DNA of 64,000 nucleotides from NCBI RefSeq assembly GCF_001517585.1, contig NZ_FBYC01000003.1, positions 49,350-113,349 on the forward strand, given 5' to 3'. This document shows, piece by piece, positions 33,019 to 41,476 of this stretch. The position numbers and the translations under genes are program-made. The notes beneath the pieces were generated by a model. The model was not told the origin of the DNA and did not search any database. It saw only the letters and a list, made by a program, of their open reading frames with translations. This DNA comes from Roseibaca calidilacus. Lineage in GTDB: Bacteria > Pseudomonadota > Alphaproteobacteria > Rhodobacterales > Rhodobacteraceae. Position 1 is the stretch's first letter; each line of letters starts with the position of its first letter.

Positions 33019-35387
33019 GTCGCCCGTCTCCAGAATTCAGGGGTGTCGCGGTAATCCGTGCCAACCACGGCCTCACCGGATTTGAGGCCACCGAGCACAG
33101 CGAGATAGTCGCCCAGCGGGGCGAGGCCCGCGTCGATGATATGGGCGCCCTGATCATCGCGGATGAGGCCCAGATGCGAGGCAGGCAGCGCGTTCATCAT
33201 CACATCGAGCTCTTTGTCACTAAGCGCCAGCGGGCCGTAATCGCCGGGCTTGGCGCGGGAATTGGGAAGCAGGATCTGTGTCGGCAGCGCCTGAATGATC
33301 GTGCTGCCCACGCGCGATTTGTCGAGTTGCGAGGCGAACTGCGTCATCATCACGACGACCGTGTTCTGTTTGCGCGCGGTGACCAGCCAGTCTTCGAGTT
33401 TCATCGCGAAATAGCTGTTGTCGAACGCCTTCCAGGCCTCATCGATCAGCACGATGGTGGGGCGGCGATCCTCGATCTTGCGCTCGATGCGCCGGAAGAT
33501 GTAGCTCAGCACCGCCATGCGCGCGGTCTCGTTGTCGGCGTCCAGAAGTCCCGTCAAATCGAACCCCACCACATCGCCATCCAATGAAAACGTGTCCTCG
33601 GTGCTCGTGCCAAAAACCCAGCCGAAGCGGCCTTTCGGCGCCCATTCCCGCACGCGCTCAGCCAGATCGCCGCCATCATCGACCGAGCGAAACTGGCCTG
33701 CGAATTCCGTCCAGTTGCGTAAAGATGGATCACTGGCCTCCGCATTGCGGCGTACGATGGCTTGGACCGCGTGCGTCTGCTGGGGTGTGAGCTGCGCGCC
33801 GCGCGATTCCAGCAAGCTGATCAGCGCATCGGTCAGCCATTCGCGCCCCGGTGCATCGGTCTCGACCCAGAGCGGGTTCAGCCCTGTGGCCTCGCCCGCT
33901 TTGATCGACTGATAACTGCCCCCGAGCGCGCGCAGGCCCATCTCGAGCCCGTAGCGGTAATCAAAGGCATAGATGCGCGCGCCTGTGCGCCTTGCCTGCG
34001 CCATCAGAAACGTCGCCAGCACCGATTTGCCCGAGCCCGAGCGACCGAGGATGATCGTATGCCCGCTGGTGGGTTCAGAGGCGGGGCTGCCTTTCTCATG
34101 AAACGAGAACCGATAGGCTGAGCGCTCGGGCGTCGGAAACATCGTGATCGGCGTGTCCCAGGGGGTGCGCGCGCGCGATTTGCCAAGCGGCGTGCGATGC
34201 AAGGCGGCCATATCGGCGAAATTGAGATTGGTGATCGTGGCGCGGCGCGCGCGGTAGCTCGCATTGCCGGGGCTCTGGGCAAAATAGCTCGCGCGGGCGG
34301 AGTATGTCTCCATCATCAGCTTCACACCGACGGAGGCCGCGATATTGCGGATTTCAGCCGCGATGCTGTCGAGCTTGGTCTCGGACTCGGCAAATGTCGC
34401 CACACTCATATGATGATCGCCGAAGATCAGGCGTTCGGAGGCCAGATCATCGGCGGCTTGCACCAGATCGTTTTGCAGCGAGATGGCAGCATCATCGCCT
34501 GCGCGCATCATCCGGATCTGGCGCTTGATCCTGTCGCCCATCACGCTTGAGTTCACCGGCGTGAAGCTGTGGGTCACGACCATGTCGATGGGGAGCGCCA
34601 GATCATCGAACATGGAGCACCAGGTCTGGCTGGGGTAGTTCTTGACGGTGAAGATCTGCCCGATGCGGTCCTCGCCCGACCCGCCTGTGACCAAGAACTT
34701 GTCGCCACAAAACGTGACGCGCCTGTTGGCCACGTCATCGGCGATGGTGGAGGGAAAGCCGCGCGGATAGGTTGGAGCCTCGATCCCCGTGTTCAGCGAT
34801 TCCAGAAACCCCAGCAGCGCGCCCGAAGAGGCGGTCAAACGCCGCGCTTCCATCTCGGTCAGGCTTTGGGTGAGAAACTCCACCACTTCTTTCAGCCGCG
34901 CAATCTGGCGGCGGCTTTGATCGCTCCCCTGCCCCGCGCGGGCTTTGCGCAAGAGCGGCAGGCGCTCGAGCACTGTGGGGCGCTTGACCACGGTGATGGT
35001 CAGGGTGCGGTCGCGCAATCCGGCTTGGCCCAAATGCGTTTGCCAGCGCGCGTCCAGCGCCTCGGCAAAACCGCCCGCCTCCATCGGCTTCAGCTCCACC
35101 GGCACGCAGGCCGAGACCTTGTGCACATAAAAGGAAAACCCTGCCCCACTTTGCGCGATCACCGCTGCGATAATCGCGCGGGTCTTGTCGAGGGTCGCAT
35201 CGGGGGCAGTGAAGCTATTTGTGCCACTGACCCGGATGCATTGCATATATTCGCCACCGCGCGTGAGGATCGTGTGATCATCAATGAGTTTGACATATGG
35301 CAGATGATGCGCGAGGCGGGCTTCGTCCCCGGCCCAAGCTGGCAGGATGTGCGTGGCGGCCGCGCCTGAACCAAGATCACGGGGCAT
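33015..35387 (-). CDS. virB4: T4SS ATPase VirB4
   Basis: 790 residues. N-terminal domain (VKLIDDHTILTRGGEYMQCIRVSG), then the C-terminal ATPase with Walker A ILGRSGSGKSVLATFLMAQ near residue 440 and Walker B TIVLIDEAWKAFDN near residue 660. It energises pilus biogenesis. The ATG at 35387, with GGAG six bases before it, lies inside the end of virB3; the longer upstream frame reads through virB3 out of phase. Confidence 0.95.
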   Translation of the reverse strand: MPRDLGSGAAATHILPAWAGDEARLAHHLPYVKLIDDHTILTRGGEYMQCIRVSGTNSFTAPDATLDKTRAIIAAVIAQSGAGFSFYVHKVSACVPVELKPMEAGGFAEALDARWQTHLGQAGLRDRTLTITVVKRPTVLERLPLLRKARAGQGSDQSRRQIARLKEVVEFLTQSLTEMEARRLTASSGALLGFLESLNTGIEAPTYPRGFPSTIADDVANRRVTFCGDKFLVTGGSGEDRIGQIFTVKNYPSQTWCSMFDDLALPIDMVVTHSFTPVNSSVMGDRIKRQIRMMRAGDDAAISLQNDLVQAADDLASERLIFGDHHMSVATFAESETKLDSIAAEIRNIAASVGVKLMMETYSARASYFAQSPGNASYRARRATITNLNFADMAALHRTPLGKSRARTPWDTPITMFPTPERSAYRFSFHEKGSPASEPTSGHTIILGRSGSGKSVLATFLMAQARRTGARIYAFDYRYGLEMGLRALGGSYQSIKAGEATGLNPLWVETDAPGREWLTDALISLLESRGAQLTPQQTHAVQAIVRRNAEASDPSLRNWTEFAGQFRSVDDGGDLAERVREWAPKGRFGWVFGTSTEDTFSLDGDVVGFDLTGLLDADNETARMAVLSYIFRRIERKIEDRRPTIVLIDEAWKAFDNSYFAMKLEDWLVTARKQNTVVVMMTQFASQLDKSRVGSTIIQALPTQILLPNSRAKPGDYGPLALSDKELDVMMNALPASHLGLIRDDQGAHIIDAGLAPLGDYLAVLGGLKSGEAVVGTDYRDTPEFWRRAT

Positions 35388-35658
35388 AGGAATCTCCGTT
35401 CCAGATTTTGCGGTTCTTTGTGGGCCGCGTGTGCTCAGACACCACGCGAATGACCTCGACAAAGGCCGGGTCCCATTGCGCAGCCAACCAGAGTGCCGGA
35501 TAGGCGGCAGCCGCGAGGGCAAATGCCCAAAGCGACTGCGACCAGATGAGTGCGAGCACTGACCCAAAAATCCAGAGCACCGCATAGAGGATGGGCAGGC
35601 CCAGCATTTGCGGTGGCCGCACGAGGCCCAGAAACAAGGTGGAGCGCTCACACATCAT
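35377..35658 (-). CDS. virB3: T4SS protein VirB3
   Basis: 93 residues with two adjacent hydrophobic segments (MLGLPILYAVLWIFGSVLALIW and LWAFALAAAAYPALWLAA) and the conserved end WDPAFVEVIRV, as in VirB3. Overlaps virB4 by eleven bases and starts nine bases after virB2. Confidence 0.9.
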   Translation of the reverse strand: MMCERSTLFLGLVRPPQMLGLPILYAVLWIFGSVLALIWSQSLWAFALAAAAYPALWLAAQWDPAFVEVIRVVSEHTRPTKNRKIWNGDSYAP

Positions 35659-35667
35659 CCGCGCCCG

Positions 35668-35976
35668 TCACGTCTGCCAGATCGCGCTGACGATGGTCGC
35701 GGCACTGGCCACGATGGCGATGGCGATCACCACGAACATCGCCTGGCGGAAATCGATGATCCCGAAAAACCACGACAGCCCAATGCCGACCACGGCCAAT
35801 GTGGCAATCGCGATGCCCAGAGGGCCCGTGATCGTGTCGATGATGCCTTGCAACAGGTTGGTGACAGGATCGAGATCGATCGATTGCGCGAGCGCGGGGC
35901 CTGCGGCCAGCATCAGGGCGATGATGCCGAGGCTTGCGGCAATGGCCCAGGGCCGGATGGTCGGTGTCTTGGTCAT
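35668..35976 (-). CDS. virB2: T4SS major pilin VirB2
   Basis: 102 residues: long signal peptide ending LAAGPALAQS, then two membrane helices (IIDTITGPLGIAIATLAVVGIGLSWFFG and AMFVVIAIAIVASAATIVSAIW), the TrbC/VirB2 pilin pattern. The start overlaps the virB1 stop (ATGA). Confidence 0.92.
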   Translation of the reverse strand: MTKTPTIRPWAIAASLGIIALMLAAGPALAQSIDLDPVTNLLQGIIDTITGPLGIAIATLAVVGIGLSWFFGIIDFRQAMFVVIAIAIVASAATIVSAIWQT

Positions 35977-36644
35977 AGTGTCTCTCCTTGGAGGCGGTCA
36001 AAAACAGCCATGACCTTGCGGACATGACCAATGGTCTCAGGGTAAGGGGGGATGCCGTCATGGCGGATCACGGCGCCAGCGCCAGCATTGTAGGCCGCGA
36101 ATGCCAGCTCAGGACTTCCGAATTGCCCCAGCCGCATCAGCAGATAGCGTGCAGAGCCGTCGAGGTTCTGCGCCATGTCATGGGGATTGACGCCAAGGCT
36201 GCGGGCCGTGTCGGGCATCAACTGCCCCAGCCCTATGGCACCTGCATGCGAGAGGGCGTTCGGGTTATAGGCGCTCTCGATCTCGATATTCGATTGGAAT
36301 AGCGCCAACCAGTCCGACGCGCTAAGGCCAGTAGCGCGCAAGGCCCCGTGGCCTGCATAGCGCGCGGCGGTCTCGGCAATCAGCGCGAGGATTTCTGGGC
36401 CCACGCGCGGTGCGGCCCGTGCTGCTGTGCCCTCTACGCGCGGCCTTTCGGACCGCTCGGGCACAAGTGCGGCCTCGCGCAGGGGCGCGATCAGCTCGCC
36501 GCCTGAATAATGCTTGGCAAAGCTGCGCGTGGTCTGGGACGGGCCAAAGCTGCCATCGTCTCCAAAGCGCAGGATCAGCCCGTCGCTGGCCAGCGCCGGG
36601 GTGGCGAGGGTTAGCGTCAAGATTGCGGTCAAGACCACAGACAT
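35973..36644 (-). CDS. virB1: Lytic transglycosylase VirB1
   Basis: 223 residues. Signal peptide (VVLTAILTLTLATPALAS) and an SLT domain with FQSNIEIESAYNPNALS, AIGLGQLMPDTARSLGV and LAFAAYNAGAGAV; the catalytic Glu is in IEIESAYNP. It opens peptidoglycan for the channel. The ATG at 36644 is chosen for the signal peptide; the open frame extends further upstream to 36926 but that part is not protein-like. First gene of the leftward T4SS operon. Confidence 0.88.
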   Translation of the reverse strand: MSVVLTAILTLTLATPALASDGLILRFGDDGSFGPSQTTRSFAKHYSGGELIAPLREAALVPERSERPRVEGTAARAAPRVGPEILALIAETAARYAGHGALRATGLSASDWLALFQSNIEIESAYNPNALSHAGAIGLGQLMPDTARSLGVNPHDMAQNLDGSARYLLMRLGQFGSPELAFAAYNAGAGAVIRHDGIPPYPETIGHVRKVMAVFDRLQGETL

Positions 36645-37422
36645 GATCTCTGGCCGGATCACGGTCGGGACCGCTGTCCCGGGACAAGCATTTAAGCGCA
36701 CCAAAAAATTCACACTCCACAACCTGCAGATCGCAGGGGCAAAGCCGCGCATGATCCTGATGCTGATCCAGATCCCTGCGCCGCGATCGGCACAGCCGCT
36801 CTCCTGCCGCGCAACAGGGATTGCGCGGCCTTGGATCGAGGGGTGTTTCGCGTGACGTGCACCCGAAATCACCCGCCCTTTGACGACAGATTGTCTGAAC
36901 AGCCCCTCAAGGATCGCGGGGCTCATAAATTTAAAAACACACCCTTGGGTTGAACCCTTTGAGATGCAATTCGGGCAGCATGCAGACAGGCGAAACCCGC
37001 ACTGTCACGGCAGCACTGCAGTCTGATTATCGATGTATTCTAATACCTTATACCCTCTTTTGCACTTGCAGAAAAATCGCGCCTCCGACATAGGCGGGCG
37101 GGCATTCGATGCACGCTGTAGTCGATGAGATGATTTCTTCAATCCGCTATCAGTTGTGTTGGCGCGCTGTTTAGACACCCATTTCTTGAGGGGCAACCCG
37201 GAAAATACAACCATGAGAAGATTTCTGTTTACCTTGTATTCTGGCCTGTTTCGCAGGGCTTCCGCACTAATGCAGCTGCAGCATTTCGCAGGCTTGGCGG
37301 GCACGCGGGACGCGGCTGTGATGGCGCTTCACAGGCGCGTCCCGCGCCGGTTTTGCGCCCGCGACTCACCCCCGAATCAGGTCCACCGTGACGGTTTAGG
37401 GCGCGGGAGATTCGCGCCTTGC
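36645..37422. promoter_or_regulatory. Divergent region upstream of the T4SS operon
   Basis: No convincing gene. It must contain the virB promoter (left) and that of the two exported-protein genes (right). Visible structure: GCCCC...GGGGC arms at 36902-36922 and an 11-bp palindrome GGGTT-G-AACCC at 36947-36957 beside an AT-rich run (ATAAATTTAAAAAC), a likely promoter/operator zone. The 37005-37200 stretch is AT-richer and may be a gene remnant. Confidence 0.45.
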
Positions 37423-37740
37423 GTGTGGATCTGGCCGAGGCGGTCGGTCATCCGCGCAGGTTTTGGACTGGTGATGCTTTGCGCGGGCACCTCCGCGCCC
37501 CAGGCCCAGAGCGATGCGGGGTTCTGTCTCCCGCTGACCCCGCCGCTCTTGCCGAGCGACGCCCGGCTGATGCGGGAATTCGCGGACCTCCTGCGCGACG
37601 AGTTCGAGCACTACCTTTCGGAGGTGACGGGGTATTTCCGCTGCCTTGATGACGAACGCGCCCGCGCCTGGCGCGAGGCGGCCGAGGTCACAGCGCAATA
37701 TGGCGCGTTTCTCGAGACCCTGCGCGCGGCACCGCCATGA
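37423..37740 (+). CDS. Small exported protein
   Basis: About 105 residues if begun with GTG at 37423; the open frame continues upstream to 37156 but that part is not protein-like. Signal segment (VIRAGFGLVMLCAGTSAPQAQS) is followed by a helical domain with two Cys (GFCLPL and FRCLDD). Unknown function. Four-base overlap of its stop with the next reading frame suggests it belongs with the exported protein downstream, and both lie opposite the T4SS operon. Confidence 0.55.
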   Translation: MWIWPRRSVIRAGFGLVMLCAGTSAPQAQSDAGFCLPLTPPLLPSDARLMREFADLLRDEFEHYLSEVTGYFRCLDDERARAWREAAEVTAQYGAFLETLRAAPP

Positions 37741-37826
37741 GGACAGCCCGCACATTCTTCGCAACGCCAGGCCTCATGCGCCCGGCACTTTCGTCACACT
37801 CACACCCAAGAACAGGAAGACTGATC

Positions 37827-38486
37827 ATGTTCACATCGCGCGCGGCGACCCTGCTGTTTGCACTCACGGCCACCGCACTCCCGGCGCCCAAGGCGCAGGC
37901 CTATCCGATCGATTGTGCGATCCTTCTTTGCCTTGCGGGCGGGTTTCCTGCGAGCGCGGAATGCATGGCCGCGAAAGCCACGATGATCCGGCGCATCACA
38001 CCCTGGCCGGTCACACCGCCTTTGCAGCTTTGGAACTGCCCGCTTGGTTTGCCCGCTGGCTTTGTGCCTGCCCCGGGCAGTCCGGAAATCCGCCTTGGCC
38101 CGGACGGGTTGACCGATGAAGTGCGCGGCTACCGCGATGCGATCGAGATCTATCATATCCGCACATCACCGCCCATGAGCAGTGATGATCCGCCGAACTC
38201 CTGGCGCGATCACACGCAGCGCGGCGTCTATCTGGAAGATGGCAGTCATCGCTGGGTCAGTGCCAGTTTGCGTCATGGGCCGGAATGGCTGGCCGGGTCT
38301 GATCGCATCCGGCGTGTGCCGATCCAGGTCTGCGCACGCGAGACCGATAATGGCTGCTGGGAATGGCGCGTCTCGCATTATGAGAACTGGCCCGGTGGCG
38401 GGTTCAGGGGCGGATACGGGCGCGTGGTCGCCATCCGCTATGAGGACCATGAAGGCCGCAAGCATACCGAGTTCGTGAATTACTAA
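37827..38486 (+). CDS. Exported Cys-rich conjugation-associated protein
   Basis: 219 residues. Signal peptide (ATLLFALTATALPAPKAQAY) and a first domain with several Cys (IDCAILLCLAGGFPASAECMAAKATMIRRITPWPV, LWNCPLG) resembling small TrbM-like proteins of conjugation systems; the rest (GVYLEDGSHRWVSASLRHG) is beta-rich and not recognised. Start at 37827 is set by AGGAAG eight bases upstream. The partner role in transfer is inferred from family pattern and location beside virB. Confidence 0.65.
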   Translation: MFTSRAATLLFALTATALPAPKAQAYPIDCAILLCLAGGFPASAECMAAKATMIRRITPWPVTPPLQLWNCPLGLPAGFVPAPGSPEIRLGPDGLTDEVRGYRDAIEIYHIRTSPPMSSDDPPNSWRDHTQRGVYLEDGSHRWVSASLRHGPEWLAGSDRIRRVPIQVCARETDNGCWEWRVSHYENWPGGGFRGGYGRVVAIRYEDHEGRKHTEFVNY

Positions 38487-38567
38487 GCCCCGCAAGCCTG
38501 CGCGCATCCCCTGCGCGGGTCCGACACGCCCCACGAGAAAAGGCACCACCCCACCACAAAAGTAAAA

Positions 38568-38590
38568 CCCCCGCAGGAAACCTACGGGGG
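38568..38590 (-). terminator. Hairpin with T-run on the minus strand
   Basis: Stem CCCCCGCAGG (38568-38577) and CCTACGGGGG (38581-38590) with an AAA loop. Read on the minus strand it is followed by TTTTACTTTT, typical of an intrinsic terminator for leftward transcripts, perhaps shielding 37.8 kb from transcription coming out of the insertion sequence. Confidence 0.6.
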
Positions 38591-38748
38591 AGATACAGGC
38601 TCAACAAAATCCAAGGTGCCTGCCTTGGAAAGCGCAACAAAACCGGCGCCTTGTTAGTCTGACATCTCCTCAACCGCAAGTGGAAAAACGCATCTTGTGC
38701 GCATGATCCCGCGCGGCCGGTTTCTTGCTCTCATCAGAAGCAAGACCC

Positions 38749-39432
38749 ATGACCAACACCCCAAAGCCGCTCAAACCTTCATCCGCAAGTTTCCGCACCT
38801 ATCTCGAGGAGGTCGTGCGCCCGCTGCTCGCCTCCCATGTCAGCCGCGCACAGGTCTCGGTCCTGATCGACCTCCTGGGGTTTCTCGAGCAGCAGCGCTA
38901 TGATTTCTCGGCCGGGCGCGCGTTTCAGACGCGGCCCTTGGCGAATGCAGCGATTGCCGAGCGCTTCAGCGTCACTGTGCGCTCGATCCGGCGCTGGTTG
39001 GCTGATCTCGAAGCCCTCGGCCTCATCGCCCGCGAATACCGCAAGAACCCGCATCATCGTTACAAGAACCTGCTCAACCGCGTCAGGTTCTCGGGCTTCT
39101 GCGGCTGGTTCAAGCGCAAGCTGCAAGCTACCCCGGACAGCCCCTGTCCGCCCAAGAAGAAAGATTTCCAAGATAAATCAATTACCCCTAAAAATCATCA
39201 AGATCAGAAGAGTGCCCCGCCATTTCCGGCCTCTGGCACCATCACCTATGACACCTTCTGGGCCGATCTAGCCCGTACCCACCTCCCCAGCGGGAGATCG
39301 CGGCCCTGCATGAACAGGATTGCCGAGAAATTCAGGGGCAATCTCGCCGGGAGTGGGCAAAACTTGGGGGTCATGCTGCTATCTTGTGGAATGAGACTGA
39401 GAGCCTACCGTCTAGGACGGCTGCTCTTGTGA
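38749..39432 (+). pseudogene. HTH-domain plasmid protein truncated by IS
   Basis: The first ~200 codons (to 39348) are genuine: helical start (SFRTYLEEVVRPLLASHVSRAQVSVLIDLLGFLEQQ), then a winged helix-turn-helix (LANAAIAERFSVTVRSIRRWLADLEALGLIAREYR) and a basic linker. The last ~27 codons read into the insertion sequence. HTH proteins of this kind lie beside T4SS operons on Rhodobacterales plasmids and may regulate transfer or replication. The missing 3' half is not found on the other side of the insertion, so a deletion accompanied or followed it. Confidence 0.75.
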
Positions 39433-40791
39433 CTGCGACTTGGTGAGCGCCTTTGGGGGACCATCGCATACGTCGGCGTTTTCCCATGCGGGTGTTGCCG
39501 ATGTCGTCCACACAACCCTCTGCCCGCGACGAGGAAATCGGAAAACCGTTTCGGTGTCGCCAGCCATAATCGGTCAGGTTGCCCATGTTGTTCGCAAGAT
39601 ATGTGTAGAGTTCCCTGCAACGCGCCTGCACTCGCGCGGTTGCATCACGCACCGCAAGGTCATCTTTTGAAAGTCGCGAGCAGTCGACCATGAGGCATTG
39701 AATAAGCGTGCCGGCTGTCTGGATCTTCCCGTGCCACAAATTCCACCGTAGCGTTTCCGCCGGGCGCTGGAAGAGCTCCGATATCCCAGGGAAGTTCTCG
39801 GCCTGCAGCAGACCCTTCACGGCGTTCTCGACATGCTGGACGCGCATCGAGATATGCCACCAGTCCAGAATGTGGCGCACAGATCCCTGAACCGCGCGGT
39901 GGACCAGATTTGGCAGAGCTGGCTCACCGTCGGATATCACAGTCACTGGGCGCCGACCGTCCCAGCCCTGCGAAATCAGAGCCTGACGGAGTTGCTTGGC
40001 CGGAGAGCGCGGCGCCTGCTGAACCAGACCGAAGCGACGGCTCATATTGGGACTTTCGATCTTACCCACCACGACATCAAGGTGACGGCGTTGGTATTCT
40101 GGCCGACACCGGATGTGGGCACCGTCAAGAAATACGGTCAGTGGTGGCGATGTCGCATCTTCATCGACGGCGCGTTCTGCTCGGTCGATGCCACTGATAT
40201 CCTGGGCGATCTTGCCCAAGCGATTACGCACCGTTGTATTCATCTGCCTCGCACAGGGTAGAAACGTCTCCATGATACGAGCGGCTTCCCGAAACGAATG
40301 TCGCGCCCCAAGCTCGGCCTGAAGGCGCTGCAGTTCCGGGGTTGATCGATCTGGAAAAACATGTGCGAGCGGCGAAAACGGACCGCCCAAGACGACTTTA
40401 GATTTGGCGTTACAGGCACAGCGGCGCATGCGTGGTGCCTTGATGCGGAACCGCCCGAACAGCGTGTCGACAACCCTTGGTCGATAATCATGGATGGCTC
40501 TGACTTTGTTGCAGTCGGGGCAGATCCTGCTCACTTCCGATATTTCCTCGATCTGATCGCGCAGGACGGCTTCCTGAATTCCACAAAGCAAGCTTTGGGA
40601 ATCCTTCATCATGAGGCCGAAGTTCTCTGGCCCGACCTGCCGAGCCGGGCGAGAGATGCTGTCCAGGCGATGGGATCGTTTCGTCCCGTTTTCGAAAGTC
40701 GTCTCGACAATAATCCGTACATCCATGGCGGTCTTCCTATTTGAACAACCGCTTCATCATAGCAGCCAACCCCCAAGTTTTGCCCACTCCC
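39349..40791. mobile_element. ISKra4-family insertion sequence
   Basis: 1443 bp with inverted terminal repeats: GGGAGTGGGCAAAACTTGGG at the left end (39349) matches the reverse complement at 40791 perfectly over the first 23 bases, and partial identity continues to ~34. The flanks (TCTCGCC left, GTCGCGT right) do not form a target duplication, which suggests that one flank was lost by deletion or recombination. One transposase gene fills it. Confidence 0.85.
39371..40726 (-). CDS. ISKra4-type transposase
   Basis: 451 residues. A Cys cluster (SRICPDCNKVRAIHDYRPR, RRCACNAKSK) forms a zinc-binding N-terminal domain; the catalytic core has TVFLDGAHIRCRPEYQRRHLDVVVGKIE and PVTVISDGEPALPNL with acidic residues fitting a DDE/RNase H fold, and WWHISMRVQHVENAVKG. 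No internal stop or frameshift, so the element may be active. The stop codon lies inside the left terminal repeat. Confidence 0.82.
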   Translation of the reverse strand: MDVRIIVETTFENGTKRSHRLDSISRPARQVGPENFGLMMKDSQSLLCGIQEAVLRDQIEEISEVSRICPDCNKVRAIHDYRPRVVDTLFGRFRIKAPRMRRCACNAKSKVVLGGPFSPLAHVFPDRSTPELQRLQAELGARHSFREAARIMETFLPCARQMNTTVRNRLGKIAQDISGIDRAERAVDEDATSPPLTVFLDGAHIRCRPEYQRRHLDVVVGKIESPNMSRRFGLVQQAPRSPAKQLRQALISQGWDGRRPVTVISDGEPALPNLVHRAVQGSVRHILDWWHISMRVQHVENAVKGLLQAENFPGISELFQRPAETLRWNLWHGKIQTAGTLIQCLMVDCSRLSKDDLAVRDATARVQARCRELYTYLANNMGNLTDYGWRHRNGFPISSSRAEGCVDDIGNTRMGKRRRMRWSPKGAHQVAVTRAAVLDGRLSVSFHKIAA

Positions 40792-41137
40792 GTCGCGTTG
40801 CCCTTAAATCTGAGACGAGGCGCTTTCGGCATCGAGTTTTGCCCTTAATTGCGAGATTCAGCTGTCGTGGGGCCTTTGCTTCTCGCGCGCCTTTGTGCAA
40901 TGTGACCAACTGCGGCAAGCAGACGTGGCACCGCAGCCCTACGCTCCTCCTCAGCACCGAAGGCAACCGAGTCTTCGCCATCATTTTCCATCGACATTTG
41001 CCGCACAAGTCTTTGACCCCTGTCTCAGGTTTAAGGGCAAAAATATCGGAAGTAAGGGCAAAATCTCATATTTAAGGGCAAAGCACTGCCGTTGATTTCC
41101 TTGAATTTCCCATCTCACAATTAAGGGCTACGCGACA
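40792..41137. mobile_element. Transposon-end element with six internal binding-site repeats
   Basis: 346-bp non-coding element. Terminal repeats: GTCGCGTTGCCCTTAAATC at 40792 and, on the minus strand from 41137, TGTCGCGTAGCCCTTAATTG; 21 of 25 bases agree. Inside, the 16-bp motif GCCCTTAAnTnTGAGA recurs inward-pointing from both ends: 40799-40815, 40841-40856, and on the minus strand at 41021-41038, 41045-41059, 41064-41079 and 41113-41130. Multiple subterminal sites and 5'-TGT ends are features of Tn7/Tn5053/Mu-type transposons. No transposase is inside, so this is a miniature or internally deleted derivative. The right end cuts into arsR; the left end abuts the insertion sequence. Confidence 0.7.
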
Positions 41138-41421
41138 CCGCTCTCGGCCACGATGCCCGCCTGTCGATCTTTCGCCTGTTGGTGAAGGCAGGGGATGACG
41201 GGTTGCGGGTCAGCGATATCGGCGAGCATCTGGGGCTCGCGCCCTCGACGCTGGCGCATCATCTGTCGACGCTCGTCGATGCCGGGCTTGTGGTGCAGGA
41301 CAAACAGGGCCGCGAAGTGTTCAACCGGGTCGATTTTCCGACGATGCACAAGCTCGTCGGCTTTCTGACCTCCGAGTGTTGCGCCGGTGTTTCGGTCCGC
41401 TCGTCGGAGGATGCGGCGTAA
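41138..41421 (+). pseudogene. arsR: ArsR-family regulator lacking its N-terminus
   Basis: Open coding begins directly at the end of the transposon-end element: the first codons read ALGHDARLSIFRLLV without an ATG. The winged helix is otherwise complete (DIGEHLGLAPSTLAHHLSTLVDAGLVV, GREVFNRVDF) and ends with a CC pair (TSECCAG). A native ArsR of this type would have ~10-20 more N-terminal residues with its own start. TTG at 41179 is a possible restart but leaves out the first helix. Upstream of the arsP-like gene, which it presumably once controlled. Confidence 0.8.
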
Positions 41422-41476
41422 GACCTGTGCAACCTTTTTCTTGCTCTAAAACAACTGCAATTCCGGAGATTTGGTG

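Noticed and set aside
37005..37304. Minus-strand frame with LKKWVSKQRAN resembling a helicase-associated domain
   Set aside because: Only about ten residues fit the pattern, the rest does not, and there is no start context; at most a remnant.
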